A DNA stretch of 64,000 nucleotides from Alphaproteobacteria bacterium (GTDB lineage Bacteria > Pseudomonadota > Alphaproteobacteria > Caulobacterales > Maricaulaceae), in assembly GCA_016124675.1 (NCBI GenBank), contig WGNG01000001.1, positions 62,001-126,000 of the forward strand. Direction: 5' to 3'. Positions 1-8,177 of the stretch are shown one piece after another. Every line of letters begins with the position of its first letter. The first letter of the stretch is position 1. Made by a program: the position numbers and the translations under genes. Below the pieces are notes generated by a model. It did not search any database, had not been told where the DNA came from, and worked only from the letters and a program-made list of their open reading frames with translations.

Positions 1-278
1 AGCGCGTCGCGGTCCAGCGGGCGGGCTTCGGCGGCGGCGCACGCCTCTCCCAGCTGCATGGCGCCCACGCCGCGCGCGGCGCCTTTGAGCGTATGGGCGG
101 CGTCCCGCCACGTCCGGTCCTCTCCCGGCCCCGCACGCCCCATCGTCTCGATACACGTGGTCATCTGGGCCTCCAGCAGGTCGAACAACTCGGCCTCCAG
201 CGCCGCATCTCCGCCGCTGTACATCGCCAGATGAGCACGATCGAGCACGGGCGCTCGTGCAATCTCGCGCTCGCTCAC
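1..278 (-). CDS. Hpt-domain histidine phosphotransfer protein (partial)
   Basis: The reading starts at a GTG whose last two bases overlap the stop of the upstream peptidase gene (GTGA, 4-nt overlap) and runs off the left edge, so only the first 92 codons are visible. The translation contains AAHTLKGAARGVGA, the HxLKG signature of Hpt domains, whose His carries the phosphoryl group in multistep phosphorelays. The sequence after it (LGEACAAAEA) matches the next Hpt helix. The overlap suggests translation coupled to the peptidase gene. The partner kinase or regulator is not in view. The domain call is strong; the physiological role is unknown. Confidence 0.8.
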   Translation of the reverse strand, partial: MSEREIARAPVLDRAHLAMYSGGDAALEAELFDLLEAQMTTCIETMGRAGPGEDRTWRDAAHTLKGAARGVGAMQLGEACAAAEARPLDRDA

Positions 279-3200
279 TCCTGCGTCTCCAGAATATCCA
301 GCAGCGCCTGCACCGCCGCCTGAAGCTGGGCATCCTCGCCGCGCGCAGCCTCTGCAGGCGGGTTGTCGACGCGGATATCGGGCTGCAGCTCCTGATTCTC
401 CACCGGACGGTCATCGGGATCGAGAACCGGCAGCTGCGGGATTCCGAACACCAGATCGCCGGTCATCAGCGTTTCCCACCACACCGCCGTGCCGGTGCCC
501 GGCACCGGCATGCCCACCAGCGGTCCCACGCCGAACAGCTGGTACACAAAGGGGAACATGTGGGCGTTGGAGTAATTGCCCTCGTTCATCACAACCGCGC
601 TGGGGCGCGACCAGCGCTCCTCGGGGGCGCCGCGAATGATCCGGTCGCGCGCCCGCAGCCGGAAATAATCCTCGCCCGTCAGAAGGGTGAGCAGATCGTC
701 GTGCAGCCAGCCCCCGCCATTGAAGCGGGTGTCGATGACCACCGCCTCGCGATGGAAATTGCGGCCCAGAAGCTCGCCATAGACCTGGCGGTACCCTGTG
801 TCATTCATCGAGCGGATATGGGCGTAGCCGATGCGGCCGCCGGACGCCTCCTCCACAAGCGCGCGCCGCCGTTCGATCCAGCGCTCATAGCGCGCCTGGG
901 CCTCCTGGCCCTGGCTGTAGGGGCGTACGGTGAACTCCCGCGCGCGCCCGCCCCGGGCCGGCTCGACCGTGACGCGGATGCGCTGTCCCGCGCGCCGGTT
1001 GAGCAGGCTGAACGGATTGACGCCCTCTTCCAGCGCGGCGCCCGCGATCGCGGTGATGCGCGCGCCGGGGCGGATGTCGAATCCGTCGCGGTCCAGCGGC
1101 CCGCCCGGCAGGATCTCCGCGATCACCAGCCCCGGCCCGGCCGCCGTCAGGTCATAGATCACGCCCAGCGAGGCGGTGGAATCGTTGACATTGCCCGGAT
1201 CCAGCGGGCGGAAGCGCATGCCGGTATGGCTGGCGTTGAGCTGGCCCAGCATTTCCGACATCAGCAGCGCAAAATCCCGGCTGGTGGAGACGCCCGCGAG
1301 CTTGGGCTCATAGGCCGCGCGCATGGCCGGCCAGTCGACGCCGTGGAACTCGCGATCGTAGAACTTGTCCTCCACCTGACGCCACACATGCTCGAACAGG
1401 TGCTCGCGCTCGCTGTCCGCGCGCAGGCTGACCTCGGCGGTGATCGCTACCGGCGTCACCGTGCCGGCCGGCAGATCGACCTTGCGCAGATTGCCGTCGA
1501 CCAGCACGAAAGCCGTGGAATCATCGGCCAGCTGCAGGCTGGCGCTGCGCGCATTGAGCTGGGCGATCCGCCGGGTCTCGCCCTTGGTCAGGTCCTGCAT
1601 CCACAGATCAAACCCGCCCTCGAAGCGGGCGAGGTAATACAGCTGCGTCAGATCGGAATTGAGCCTGGCGTCCGCCAGTTCCGACGAATGAATGGTCAGG
1701 CGCCGCGTGCGGTGCTCCACCGCATCGAGATCGAGCTGCGTGGGTCCCTCCAGCGCAGCGCCGATCCAGTTGAAAAAGTCCGCCAGCGCGCCGTCAGTCT
1801 CCCCGTTTTCCTCACCCTCCTCCATCTCTTCGGCCAGGGCGCGTTCCTGTTCGGTCAGATTGAAACGGTCCCAGGCCGACTGGGTCAGGAAGCCGGCCAT
1901 CACGTCCTGCTGCGCGCCCCAGCTGCCATGGCTGCGCGGCCCGAACCGGTTGGAGATCCAGACAATCGCACCGCCCGCATGCCATTGCGGGCTGTAATCG
2001 CCATATCCAGTCAGCGTGATGTCGCGCGGCGGCGCCGAGCCGTCTGCCGGCGCGACGCCGATATTGGGGTAGAAGAAATTGCCCGGCGTGAAGCTTGACG
2101 CGATCCAGCGCGAATCCGGAGACCAGGAAAACCGGATATCGCCATCGGAATACGAATAATTGAGCTGCGGCCCGAACACCGTGCGCCGGTTGCGCCCCTG
2201 CCCGGTCACCACGCTCACCGCATCGCGATTGTCGATGAAGGCGATCAGCTCACCATCAGGGCTGTAGGCCGGCTGGAACGCCTCGCCGCCCTCCTGGCGA
2301 TAGACCAGCCGCTCGCTCCAGGCCGTCGCGGCGGAAAAGCGCGGCTCGGACGCATCCGTCAGGCTGGTCTCGTAGATCGCCCAAGCGCCGTCGCGGTTTG
2401 AGGCGTAAAGCACCGACCGCCCGTCGGGCGAAAAGCTCACCGAGCGCTCCTGCTCGGCCGTATCGGTCAGGCGCACCGTGGTGGAGAAATCAGCCGCCGT
2501 GACGAACACCTCGCCGCGCGCCACGAACGCCAGCTCCTTGCCATCGGGCGACACGGCGAACTCGCTGATGCGTCCCGCCACGGTGAAGGGCCGCGGCGCA
2601 TCGCGCAAGGGCGGCGCGGACAGGGTGATGTCGAGCCGCTGCGCCGCCTCGCCCCGGCGCACGCGGTAGATGTCGCCGTGATAGGTGTACACCGCCAGCC
2701 AGTCGCGGCTGACCGACAGATCGCGCGCGGGATGCGGACCATGGTCCGTCAACACGGTGCGCCGGCCGGTTTCCAGGTCCAGATGGTGGACGTTGAACGC
2801 CCCCCCGTCGATTTCGGAGAGCAGGAGGAGCGACCCGTCATCGGCCCAGGCCGGCGCATGGTCACCGCCCGGATTGACCGACACATTCTCATGCTCGCCC
2901 GTCGCCACATCCATCACCCAGATGTCGCGCGCAAAGGAGGACACGTCGCGCTGGCGCTCGGCGCTCTCGAACGCCCGCTCCTGGCGGTAGGCGATCCGCG
3001 TTCCGTCCGGGCTCCAGCGCGCCTCGTTGCCGGGTACGGTCGACACCATGCGCGGCGCTCCGCCGGTGACGGCGATCTCGTAAAGCTCGGGCAGCGCGCC
3101 CGTCGGAAAATAGGCCGACTGCGCCGACGCGCCGCGCGCCGAGCTGAACAGCACGCGCCCGCCGTCAGGCGAAAAGTCCGAGGGACGGTCGTCCGCCGAA

Positions 3201-3520
3201 TGGAACGTCAGGCGCGATACCTGCGATCCGTCCGCGCGCATGGCGAAGACGTCAAGATTGCCGAACCGGTCATTGGCGAACGCGATCATCGAGCCGTCGG
3301 GCGACCAGACCGGATGCCCGCTCCACCCCTCACCGGTGGTGATGGGCGACGCGATCCCGCCGCCGGCGCTGACACGCCAGAGCTGTCCGTGGGCGGAGAA
3401 CACGATCTGGCTGCCGTCCGGCGATACCGCGGCGTGGCGCAGCCAGTGTCCCGTGACATCGGCAAAAGATGCGCCCGTCCACAGCAGCGCAGCCGCAAGT
3501 CCGGCCCAAATCATCCGCAT
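275..3520 (-). CDS. Tricorn-type S41 family peptidase with beta-propeller and PDZ domains
   Basis: About 1,081 aa. I chose the ATG at 3520 because a GGGGAG ribosome-binding site lies 6 nt upstream and it gives a clean signal peptide (MRMIWAGLAAALLWTGASFA), implying export. The N-terminal half has repeated W/F-SPDG blades of WD40-like beta propellers, as in tricorn protease. The C-terminal third has a SHTG motif (likely catalytic His), a PDZ-like stretch and NYSNAHMFPF with the likely nucleophile Ser near residue 984. Tricorn-family enzymes degrade peptides to short products. Here a periplasmic or envelope peptidase role is inferred. An Hpt gene follows with a 4-nt overlap. Confidence 0.85.
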   Translation of the reverse strand: MRMIWAGLAAALLWTGASFADVTGHWLRHAAVSPDGSQIVFSAHGQLWRVSAGGGIASPITTGEGWSGHPVWSPDGSMIAFANDRFGNLDVFAMRADGSQVSRLTFHSADDRPSDFSPDGGRVLFSSARGASAQSAYFPTGALPELYEIAVTGGAPRMVSTVPGNEARWSPDGTRIAYRQERAFESAERQRDVSSFARDIWVMDVATGEHENVSVNPGGDHAPAWADDGSLLLLSEIDGGAFNVHHLDLETGRRTVLTDHGPHPARDLSVSRDWLAVYTYHGDIYRVRRGEAAQRLDITLSAPPLRDAPRPFTVAGRISEFAVSPDGKELAFVARGEVFVTAADFSTTVRLTDTAEQERSVSFSPDGRSVLYASNRDGAWAIYETSLTDASEPRFSAATAWSERLVYRQEGGEAFQPAYSPDGELIAFIDNRDAVSVVTGQGRNRRTVFGPQLNYSYSDGDIRFSWSPDSRWIASSFTPGNFFYPNIGVAPADGSAPPRDITLTGYGDYSPQWHAGGAIVWISNRFGPRSHGSWGAQQDVMAGFLTQSAWDRFNLTEQERALAEEMEEGEENGETDGALADFFNWIGAALEGPTQLDLDAVEHRTRRLTIHSSELADARLNSDLTQLYYLARFEGGFDLWMQDLTKGETRRIAQLNARSASLQLADDSTAFVLVDGNLRKVDLPAGTVTPVAITAEVSLRADSEREHLFEHVWRQVEDKFYDREFHGVDWPAMRAAYEPKLAGVSTSRDFALLMSEMLGQLNASHTGMRFRPLDPGNVNDSTASLGVIYDLTAAGPGLVIAEILPGGPLDRDGFDIRPGARITAIAGAALEEGVNPFSLLNRRAGQRIRVTVEPARGGRAREFTVRPYSQGQEAQARYERWIERRRALVEEASGGRIGYAHIRSMNDTGYRQVYGELLGRNFHREAVVIDTRFNGGGWLHDDLLTLLTGEDYFRLRARDRIIRGAPEERWSRPSAVVMNEGNYSNAHMFPFVYQLFGVGPLVGMPVPGTGTAVWWETLMTGDLVFGIPQLPVLDPDDRPVENQELQPDIRVDNPPAEAARGEDAQLQAAVQALLDILETQE

Positions 3521-3619
3521 GGCGATCTCCCCGACAGATTGTTGAGGCAAGCTGGCATGGCCCGGCGGCGGGGGCAAGCGCAGCTTGACGCCGCCGCCGG
3601 GCGGGGGTCAACTGGCGTC

Positions 3620-4072
3620 ATGACACATATTGATGACTTCCAGTCACGCCTTGGCGAAACCCGCACCTCGGACTGGCTCTTGATCGATCAGGACCGGGTG
3701 AACGGCTTTGCCGACATCACGCTTGATCACCAGTTCATCCATATCGACCCCGAGCGGGCGAAAGCCGAAGCCCCGTTTGGCGGACCTATCGCGCACGGCT
3801 TCCTCACCCTGTCCATGCTCAGCCATTTCGCTGCCCAGTGCATGCCGGCCTTTCCCGACAAGGCGATCGGGATCAATTACGGCTTCGACAAGGTGCGCTT
3901 CCTGAGCCCTGTGCCAGTGGGCAGGCGCATTCGCGGCAAGTTCACCCTTGCCAGCGCCGACCAGCGCAGGCCCGGACAGATCCAGCTCATCCATGATGTC
4001 GAGGTGGAGATCGAAAATGCGCCCGCCCCGGCGCTGGCCGCACGCTGGCTGAGCCTGGTGGTGACCGGCTAG
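3620..4072 (+). CDS. MaoC family dehydratase ((R)-specific enoyl-CoA hydratase type)
   Basis: A 150-aa single hotdog-fold protein. FADITLDHQFIHID followed by GGPIAHGFLTLS is the MaoC/PhaJ hydratase signature: the Asp and His of the first segment form the catalytic pair, and the second segment lines the CoA pocket. Such enzymes hydrate trans-2-enoyl-CoA to (R)-3-hydroxyacyl-CoA and feed fatty-acid or polyhydroxyalkanoate metabolism. The ATG at 3620 fits the normal family N-terminus; longer in-frame readings run into the antisense strand of the peptidase gene. It is divergent from the peptidase gene and stands alone, so the pathway is not fixed by context. Confidence 0.85.
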   Translation: MTHIDDFQSRLGETRTSDWLLIDQDRVNGFADITLDHQFIHIDPERAKAEAPFGGPIAHGFLTLSMLSHFAAQCMPAFPDKAIGINYGFDKVRFLSPVPVGRRIRGKFTLASADQRRPGQIQLIHDVEVEIENAPAPALAARWLSLVVTG

Positions 4073-4202
4073 CGCGCATTCGGCAAAACCGCATGCCGGA
4101 TTTCGGATGAATTGCTTTTTAAATCAAAAGGTTGGAGCGCGAGGGCTGACGCCGTCAGCCCGGGCTGCACTCTAAGCGCCGCTGGCCATGCGGCTGAACG
4201 TA

Positions 4203-4229
4203 AAAGCCCCGGACCATCGTCCGGGGCTT
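4203..4229 (-). terminator. Rho-independent terminator of popZ
   Basis: AAGCCCCGGA and TCCGGGGCTT form a perfect 10-bp stem around a 6-nt loop. Read leftward after the popZ stop, the stem is followed by TTTTA. The stem is symmetric and could also stop rightward transcripts from the MaoC gene. Confidence 0.75.
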
Positions 4230-4256
4230 CGCCGTCATGCTCGAACACAAAACGGA

Positions 4257-4871
4257 TCAGTGGCGGCGGCGGGCGATGCGCTCGACCTCGGCCTGGACCT
4301 TCTCTTCGACGATGGCGGGCAGATTATCGTCCAGCCATTTCTTGAGCATGGGGCGCATCATCTCGCGCACAATGCCTTCAAGCGTCTGGCCCTGCTCGGA
4401 GGAGACACGCAGGTTGTCCGACAGAGCCGCGAACATGCCGGCCGCCAGGCTCGCCGGCGCGGCGTCCAGAAGCGCATCCTCTTCAGGCTCAGGCTGGGGC
4501 GCCGGGCGCGGGGCCGGACGCGGCGCAGCGGCCGCCGGGGCCGGCGCAGGCTCGGGCTGGGGTTCCGGCGCGGGCGCGGGCGCGGCGTCCTCGCGATCCA
4601 CGATCATCAGGTCATCAGCGATGGCCAGCGGCGCCGTGCCGCCCGACAGGACGTCCTCTTCAACCCGGTCGGTCAGCTCAAGGACATCATCCTCGTCCGC
4701 CTCGGCAGGCTGCGGCACGGGCGCGGGTTGAGGCGCGGGTTGAGGCGCAGCCTGCAGGCTGGGCGCAGGCTCCTGCGCGGGCTTGGCGTCATCATCTTCA
4801 TTGATGATGCGCCGGATGGAGGCGAGGATTTCCTCCATCGTCGGTTCCTGGTCGGCGATTTCCTGAGCCAT
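4257..4871 (-). CDS. popZ: PopZ-like polar organising protein (DUF2497)
   Basis: 204 aa from the ATG at 4871, with an AAGGAC ribosome-binding site. The architecture is that of PopZ: a short N-terminal helix (EPTMEEILASIRRIINED) that recruits client proteins, a long acidic and proline/alanine-rich disordered linker, and a C-terminal oligomerisation region (LEGIVREMMRPMLKKWLDDN). In Caulobacter PopZ forms a polar matrix that tethers the ParB-parS centromere and recruits cell-cycle proteins; a similar polar role is inferred here. The linker is rich in PAP repeats. A strong terminator follows the gene. Confidence 0.88.
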   Translation of the reverse strand: MAQEIADQEPTMEEILASIRRIINEDDDAKPAQEPAPSLQAAPQPAPQPAPVPQPAEADEDDVLELTDRVEEDVLSGGTAPLAIADDLMIVDREDAAPAPAPEPQPEPAPAPAAAAPRPAPRPAPQPEPEEDALLDAAPASLAAGMFAALSDNLRVSSEQGQTLEGIVREMMRPMLKKWLDDNLPAIVEEKVQAEVERIARRRH

Positions 4872-4964
4872 AGCGATGTCCTTGCTCCGTCGAGGGGAAA
4901 CGGCTGCGCCGAACTTAGGCGCGACCACGCGTCCGTGTCCAGCATCGCGGACGCTTGAGCAAGC

Positions 4965-6320
4965 CTAATTCCAGGGAATTAAATTGAGGTTAGGCCAGCG
5001 TGACCGGCTGTCCTCCCCGATCCCCGCCTCCTCGGTGACCGGCAGGGCGAGGTCACGCGCGCTCAGCAGGCCCAGAGTCTGCAACAGCCCGTAGCTCGCC
5101 ACCGCCAGGTCCCGCTCCGCGCGCACCAGTTCAAGACGCGAATTGAGCAATTCCTGCTCTGCGTTCAGCACATCCAGCGTCGTGCGCAGGCCGACAAACG
5201 CTTCCTGCTCCACGCCCTCAAAGGCGATCTCGTTGGCGCGCACCGCCTCGCGGCTTGATTCGATCACCGCCTGGGCGGCGAGATAGGTGTTCCACGCATT
5301 CGACACCGCCTCGATGATCTGGCGGCGCGTGGTGAGGCCGGCAAGACGCGCTTCATCGGCGGAGGCTTGCGCTTCGCGCACCCGCGAGCCGTTCAGCCCG
5401 CCGGTGAAGATCGGCACGCTCACGCGCGCCTGCACCGAGGCCGAGCCGCGGCCCTGACCGGTGAAGGCGGCGTCCCGGCTCTCATTGACCGAGGCGCTCA
5501 GCGACACTTCGGGCAGCATCGCCCCGCGCGCAACCCGAATGCCCTCGCGCGCAGCCAGTTCATTGAACTCCACCGCCCGCAGGTCCGGATTATTGTCCAG
5601 CGCCAGGTTTTGCGCGCCGTCGAGCGCCTCGGGCAGGCCCTCGCCCGGCGTGATCGGCTCAGGCTCAACCGGATCAATACCCGTCACCCGGGCATAGAAG
5701 GCGCGCGACGCCGCCAGCGCCGCCTGGGCGCCCGACAGCTGGGCGCGCGCGCCCGACAGGCGCGCTTCGGCCTGGGCCACGTCGGTACGGGTGATTTCCC
5801 CGACCTCGAACCGGTCACGCGCCGCGCGCAGCTGCTCGCCCAGCACGTCGACATTGTTGGAGCGGATGGCGACGATCTGCTGGTCTCGCGCCACATTGGC
5901 GTGAGCCGAGACGGCATCGAACAGCACGTTCTGCTCCACCGCGCGCAGGCGCTCGCGCCCGGCTTCCAGTCGTGCCTGAGCCGCATTGATCGAGCCGCTC
6001 GTGCGGCCGCCACGATACACAGGCTGGGTCAGCTGCGCGCCGACGGAGCTTGACCCGTCGCCGCCGCCCGCCGCACCGAAACCGCCGCCGCCCCAGGTCT
6101 CCGATTCAGCGACGGAGGCACTGGCCGAAAGGCTCGGCAGCAGCACCGAGCGCGCCTGCACCACGCCCTCGGCGCTCTGGCGCAAGCGAGCGCGTTCGGC
6201 CTGGAGCTGGGGATTGGTGCGGTACGCCGCCGACAGGGTTTCTTCCAGCGACTGGGTCCAGCCCGCCGGCGCCGCCGCCATCAGCCCCGCCGTCATCGCT
6301 GCCGTGATCAGAAGTCTCAT
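4965..6320 (-). CDS. tolC: TolC family outer-membrane efflux protein
   Basis: 451 aa from the ATG at 6320, preceded by GAGGG and giving a signal peptide (MRLLITAAMTAGLMAAAPAG). The two long repeated coiled-coil segments, QSLEETLSAAYRTNPQL at the mature N-terminus and a second repeat near LDGAQNLALDNNPDLRA, are typical of TolC, which forms the outer-membrane channel of type I secretion and RND efflux. No fusion-protein or pump gene is adjacent, so this is probably a shared channel. An inverted repeat lies 66-88 nt upstream of the start. A PCMT-like gene lies just upstream in the same orientation. Confidence 0.9.
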   Translation of the reverse strand: MRLLITAAMTAGLMAAAPAGWTQSLEETLSAAYRTNPQLQAERARLRQSAEGVVQARSVLLPSLSASASVAESETWGGGGFGAAGGGDGSSSVGAQLTQPVYRGGRTSGSINAAQARLEAGRERLRAVEQNVLFDAVSAHANVARDQQIVAIRSNNVDVLGEQLRAARDRFEVGEITRTDVAQAEARLSGARAQLSGAQAALAASRAFYARVTGIDPVEPEPITPGEGLPEALDGAQNLALDNNPDLRAVEFNELAAREGIRVARGAMLPEVSLSASVNESRDAAFTGQGRGSASVQARVSVPIFTGGLNGSRVREAQASADEARLAGLTTRRQIIEAVSNAWNTYLAAQAVIESSREAVRANEIAFEGVEQEAFVGLRTTLDVLNAEQELLNSRLELVRAERDLAVASYGLLQTLGLLSARDLALPVTEEAGIGEDSRSRWPNLNLIPWN

Positions 6321-6385
6321 CGCGCCCTCATCGCCGTCCTGGCCTGCCCGGTTTGGCCCTCTGGATTCACATATAGCGCAAAATT

Positions 6386-6408
6386 TGAAGTGAACACCGT
6401 TCACTTCA
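6386..6408. promoter_or_regulatory. Operator-like palindrome upstream of tolC
   Basis: GAAGTGAAC, spacer ACC, GTTCACTTC: a perfect 9-bp inverted repeat extended by one further T/A pair, in an AT-rich intergenic stretch between the PCMT-like gene and tolC. Size, symmetry and position resemble TetR-family operators of efflux genes. No TetR gene is in this window, so the regulator is unknown. Confidence 0.55.
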
Positions 6409-6443
6409 TTAAATTTTTGCGAGCAGGCGTCAGCCTGCCCGTC

Positions 6444-7097
6444 TCAGAACACGAATCCGGGCTGCGGTTCGAAACCGGGCAGATAGGGCGGGGTGGCGTC
6501 AAACACGGCTCGCTCGCCGATCGTACGCTCGGCGCGCGTGAAAACCGTCGCGCGCCCCACAACCGTGGTGCGCAGGAAGACCACAAGCCGCCCGCCTACC
6601 GCCAGCTGGTCAAGCCAGGCGGCCGGCGCCCCGGCGACCGCGCCATTGACGAAGATCACATCAAACGGCCCCTGGCCCGGCAAGCCGGCCGCCAGCGGGC
6701 CTTCGACCACCACCGCATTGTCAGCGCCCGCCGCGGCCAGGCGCTCGCCGGCCTTGGCGGCCATGCCGGAATCACACTCGAGCCCGACCACCGTCTCCGC
6801 CAGGCGCGCCAGCACGGCGGTGGAATATCCAAGCCCGCAGGCGATATCGAGCACCACGTCGCCGGGACGGATCGCGGCGGCGCCCGCCAGCTTGGCGAAA
6901 TCGCGCGGGCTGAGCATCGCCCGGCCGCCCGGCAGCGGCAGCTGCGTATCGGCATAGGCGCGCGCCATCTGCGACTTCGGGACAAACCGCTCGCGCGGCA
7001 CGGCGGCCATCGCATCCTGCAGCCGGGCGTCCGTCACATCGCTGGGGCGGACCTGGCTGTTGACCATGGCGAGGCGGGCCTGGGTGAAATCGGACAC
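6444..7097 (-). CDS. PCMT-like methyltransferase (protein-L-isoaspartate O-methyltransferase family)
   Basis: 217 aa from a GTG at 7097 with GAAGG upstream; the longer reading adds a non-conserved N-terminus. VLDIACGLGYSTAVLARL is the SAM-binding motif I, with the acidic motif II in VVGLECD. It is clearly related to the pcm gene at 45250-45897. However, the active-site region that reads TISQPFVVA in that gene is replaced by AMLSPRDFA here, so isoaspartate repair activity is doubtful. It sits directly upstream of tolC in the same direction. Its substrate is unknown. Confidence 0.75.
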   Translation of the reverse strand: MSDFTQARLAMVNSQVRPSDVTDARLQDAMAAVPRERFVPKSQMARAYADTQLPLPGGRAMLSPRDFAKLAGAAAIRPGDVVLDIACGLGYSTAVLARLAETVVGLECDSGMAAKAGERLAAAGADNAVVVEGPLAAGLPGQGPFDVIFVNGAVAGAPAAWLDQLAVGGRLVVFLRTTVVGRATVFTRAERTIGERAVFDATPPYLPGFEPQPGFVF

Positions 7098-7274
7098 GGG
7101 GGCGCGACCTTCTGGCTGGTCCGCCGGCGCGGACAGGGCATGGTGACCGGCGCGCTTATATCCCGCCGCGTCCGCAGGCGGCAAGGCGCGGTTGGCCGCG
7201 CATGCAGCAACACGCAGTCAAGCGCGTTGCGGGGCGCGCTCGGCTTGGCTATGAAAGGCGCTCTGCTCAGGAGC

Positions 7275-7348
7275 GGCGCCATGGCGGAGTGGTGACGCAG
7301 AGGACTGCAAATCCTTGCACCCCGGTTCGATTCCGGGTGGCGCCTCCA
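7275..7348 (+). tRNA. tRNA-Cys (GCA)
   Basis: A 74-nt cloverleaf with acceptor stem GGCGCCA/TGGCGCC, encoded CCA, anticodon loop CTGCAAA (anticodon GCA) and T-arm CCCGG-TTCGATT-CCGGG. Confidence 0.95.
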
Positions 7349-7375
7349 GAGCCATCCCTCCCGGACCGGCGCGCC

Positions 7376-7732
7376 TTACTCCGCCGCCGCTGCGTTCGGG
7401 TGATTGAGCACGCCCGCCTCGACCAGGTGCGGACGCAGCCGGCCGGTCAGCGCCAGGAATGTCATACGGTAATCGCTGATCAGCGACCAGAGCGGATGGT
7501 CGAATGTGGCCGGCTTGTTGCGCTCGACAAAGGCGTGGCTGACCCAGGCAAATCCGTATCCGAACACGGGAAACAGGATCAGCGCCCACCAGGTCTGCGT
7601 CACCAGCGCGAACACCAGCGCCGACGTCGCCAGCACCGTGCCCGCGTAATGCAGATAGCGCGTGGGCGTCAAAGCATGCTCGCGCAGATAATATGGCCAG
7701 AATTCCGAATAGGTGTCAGCGCGCCGGGCCAT
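7376..7732 (-). CDS. DUF962 / Mpo1-like membrane protein
   Basis: 118 aa from the ATG at 7732. AGGAG lies 8 nt upstream of this ATG but only 2 nt upstream of the ATG at 7738. The conserved block [21 protein letters not shown] followed by two hydrophobic helices and [20 protein letters not shown] is typical of DUF962. Yeast Mpo1 of this family is an iron-dependent dioxygenase that alpha-oxidises 2-hydroxy fatty acids; the His residues in LHYAG and SHAFVE are candidate ligands. The bacterial role is not established. Confidence 0.8.
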   Translation of the reverse strand: MARRADTYSEFWPYYLREHALTPTRYLHYAGTVLATSALVFALVTQTWWALILFPVFGYGFAWVSHAFVERNKPATFDHPLWSLISDYRMTFLALTGRLRPHLVEAGVLNHPNAAAAE

Positions 7733-8084
7733 GATCATCTCTCCTGCTTCCGGCGCAGCGAGCTGCGCCACGTCATTGTCCATCCATGTTAGCACGCCGG
7801 CGGCGCGCACGAAACGCCGCGCCCTGACCGGTGCAGAGCGCCCCGCCAAACCGGCTTGGCAATGTCTGTTAACGTTAGGGCGATGTTAACCGGTGATTCG
7901 GTATTTCTTTACGTGTCTTCCCTCGAAGACACCCCACCATCCACCCAATGCCTTTTCGGGAGCCGCTTTGGCTCCCGACTTTTTTTGTACCGGCCGCCGC
8001 GAGGGGGTGCAGCCGGGCGCCGCGAGCGGCTTGCACGCTTGGCCGGGCGTTGCTAAACACCAGCCTCCGTCGCTGACGGCGCAT
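7733..8084. other. Intergenic stretch with an orphan rightward terminator
   Basis: No convincing coding sequence on either strand. It holds a strong terminator at 7957-7986 and two GTTAAC hexamers at 7868-7873 and 7885-7890. A small rightward RNA ending at the terminator is possible but not shown. Confidence 0.4.
7957..7986 (+). terminator. Strong rho-independent terminator without an obvious gene
   Basis: CGGGAGCC and GGCTCCCG form an 8-bp stem around GCTTT, followed closely by seven T residues. No plus-strand gene ends here: the nearest is tRNA-Cys, more than 600 nt upstream, with an opposing gene between. Confidence 0.8.
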
Positions 8085-8159
8085 TCCCCGGTAGCTCAGT
8101 GGTAGAGCAATCGACTGTTAATCGATCGGTCGCTGGTTCGAGTCCGGCCCGGGGAGCCA
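8085..8159 (+). tRNA. tRNA-Asn (GTT), integration target of the element
   Basis: A 75-nt cloverleaf with acceptor TCCCCGG/CCGGGGA, encoded CCA and anticodon GTT in GACTGTTAATC. Its last 16 nt are duplicated at 29521-29536. After the CCA the sequence enters the element; the presumed original downstream flank (CTTTTTC) now follows the distal copy. Confidence 0.95.
8144..8159 (+). repeat. attL core (tRNA-Asn 3' end)
   Basis: CCGGCCCGGGGAGCCA, identical over 16 nt to 29521-29536. It includes the tRNA acceptor strand and CCA, so the tRNA stays intact after integration. Confidence 0.9.
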
Positions 8160-8177
8160 TCGCGCCATTTTCCGCTT

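Noticed and set aside
257-2098. Long rightward open frame opposite the peptidase gene
   Set aside because: It is antisense to a well-supported gene, is rich in Arg/Ala/His as expected from GC-rich codon mirrors, and has no recognisable domain.
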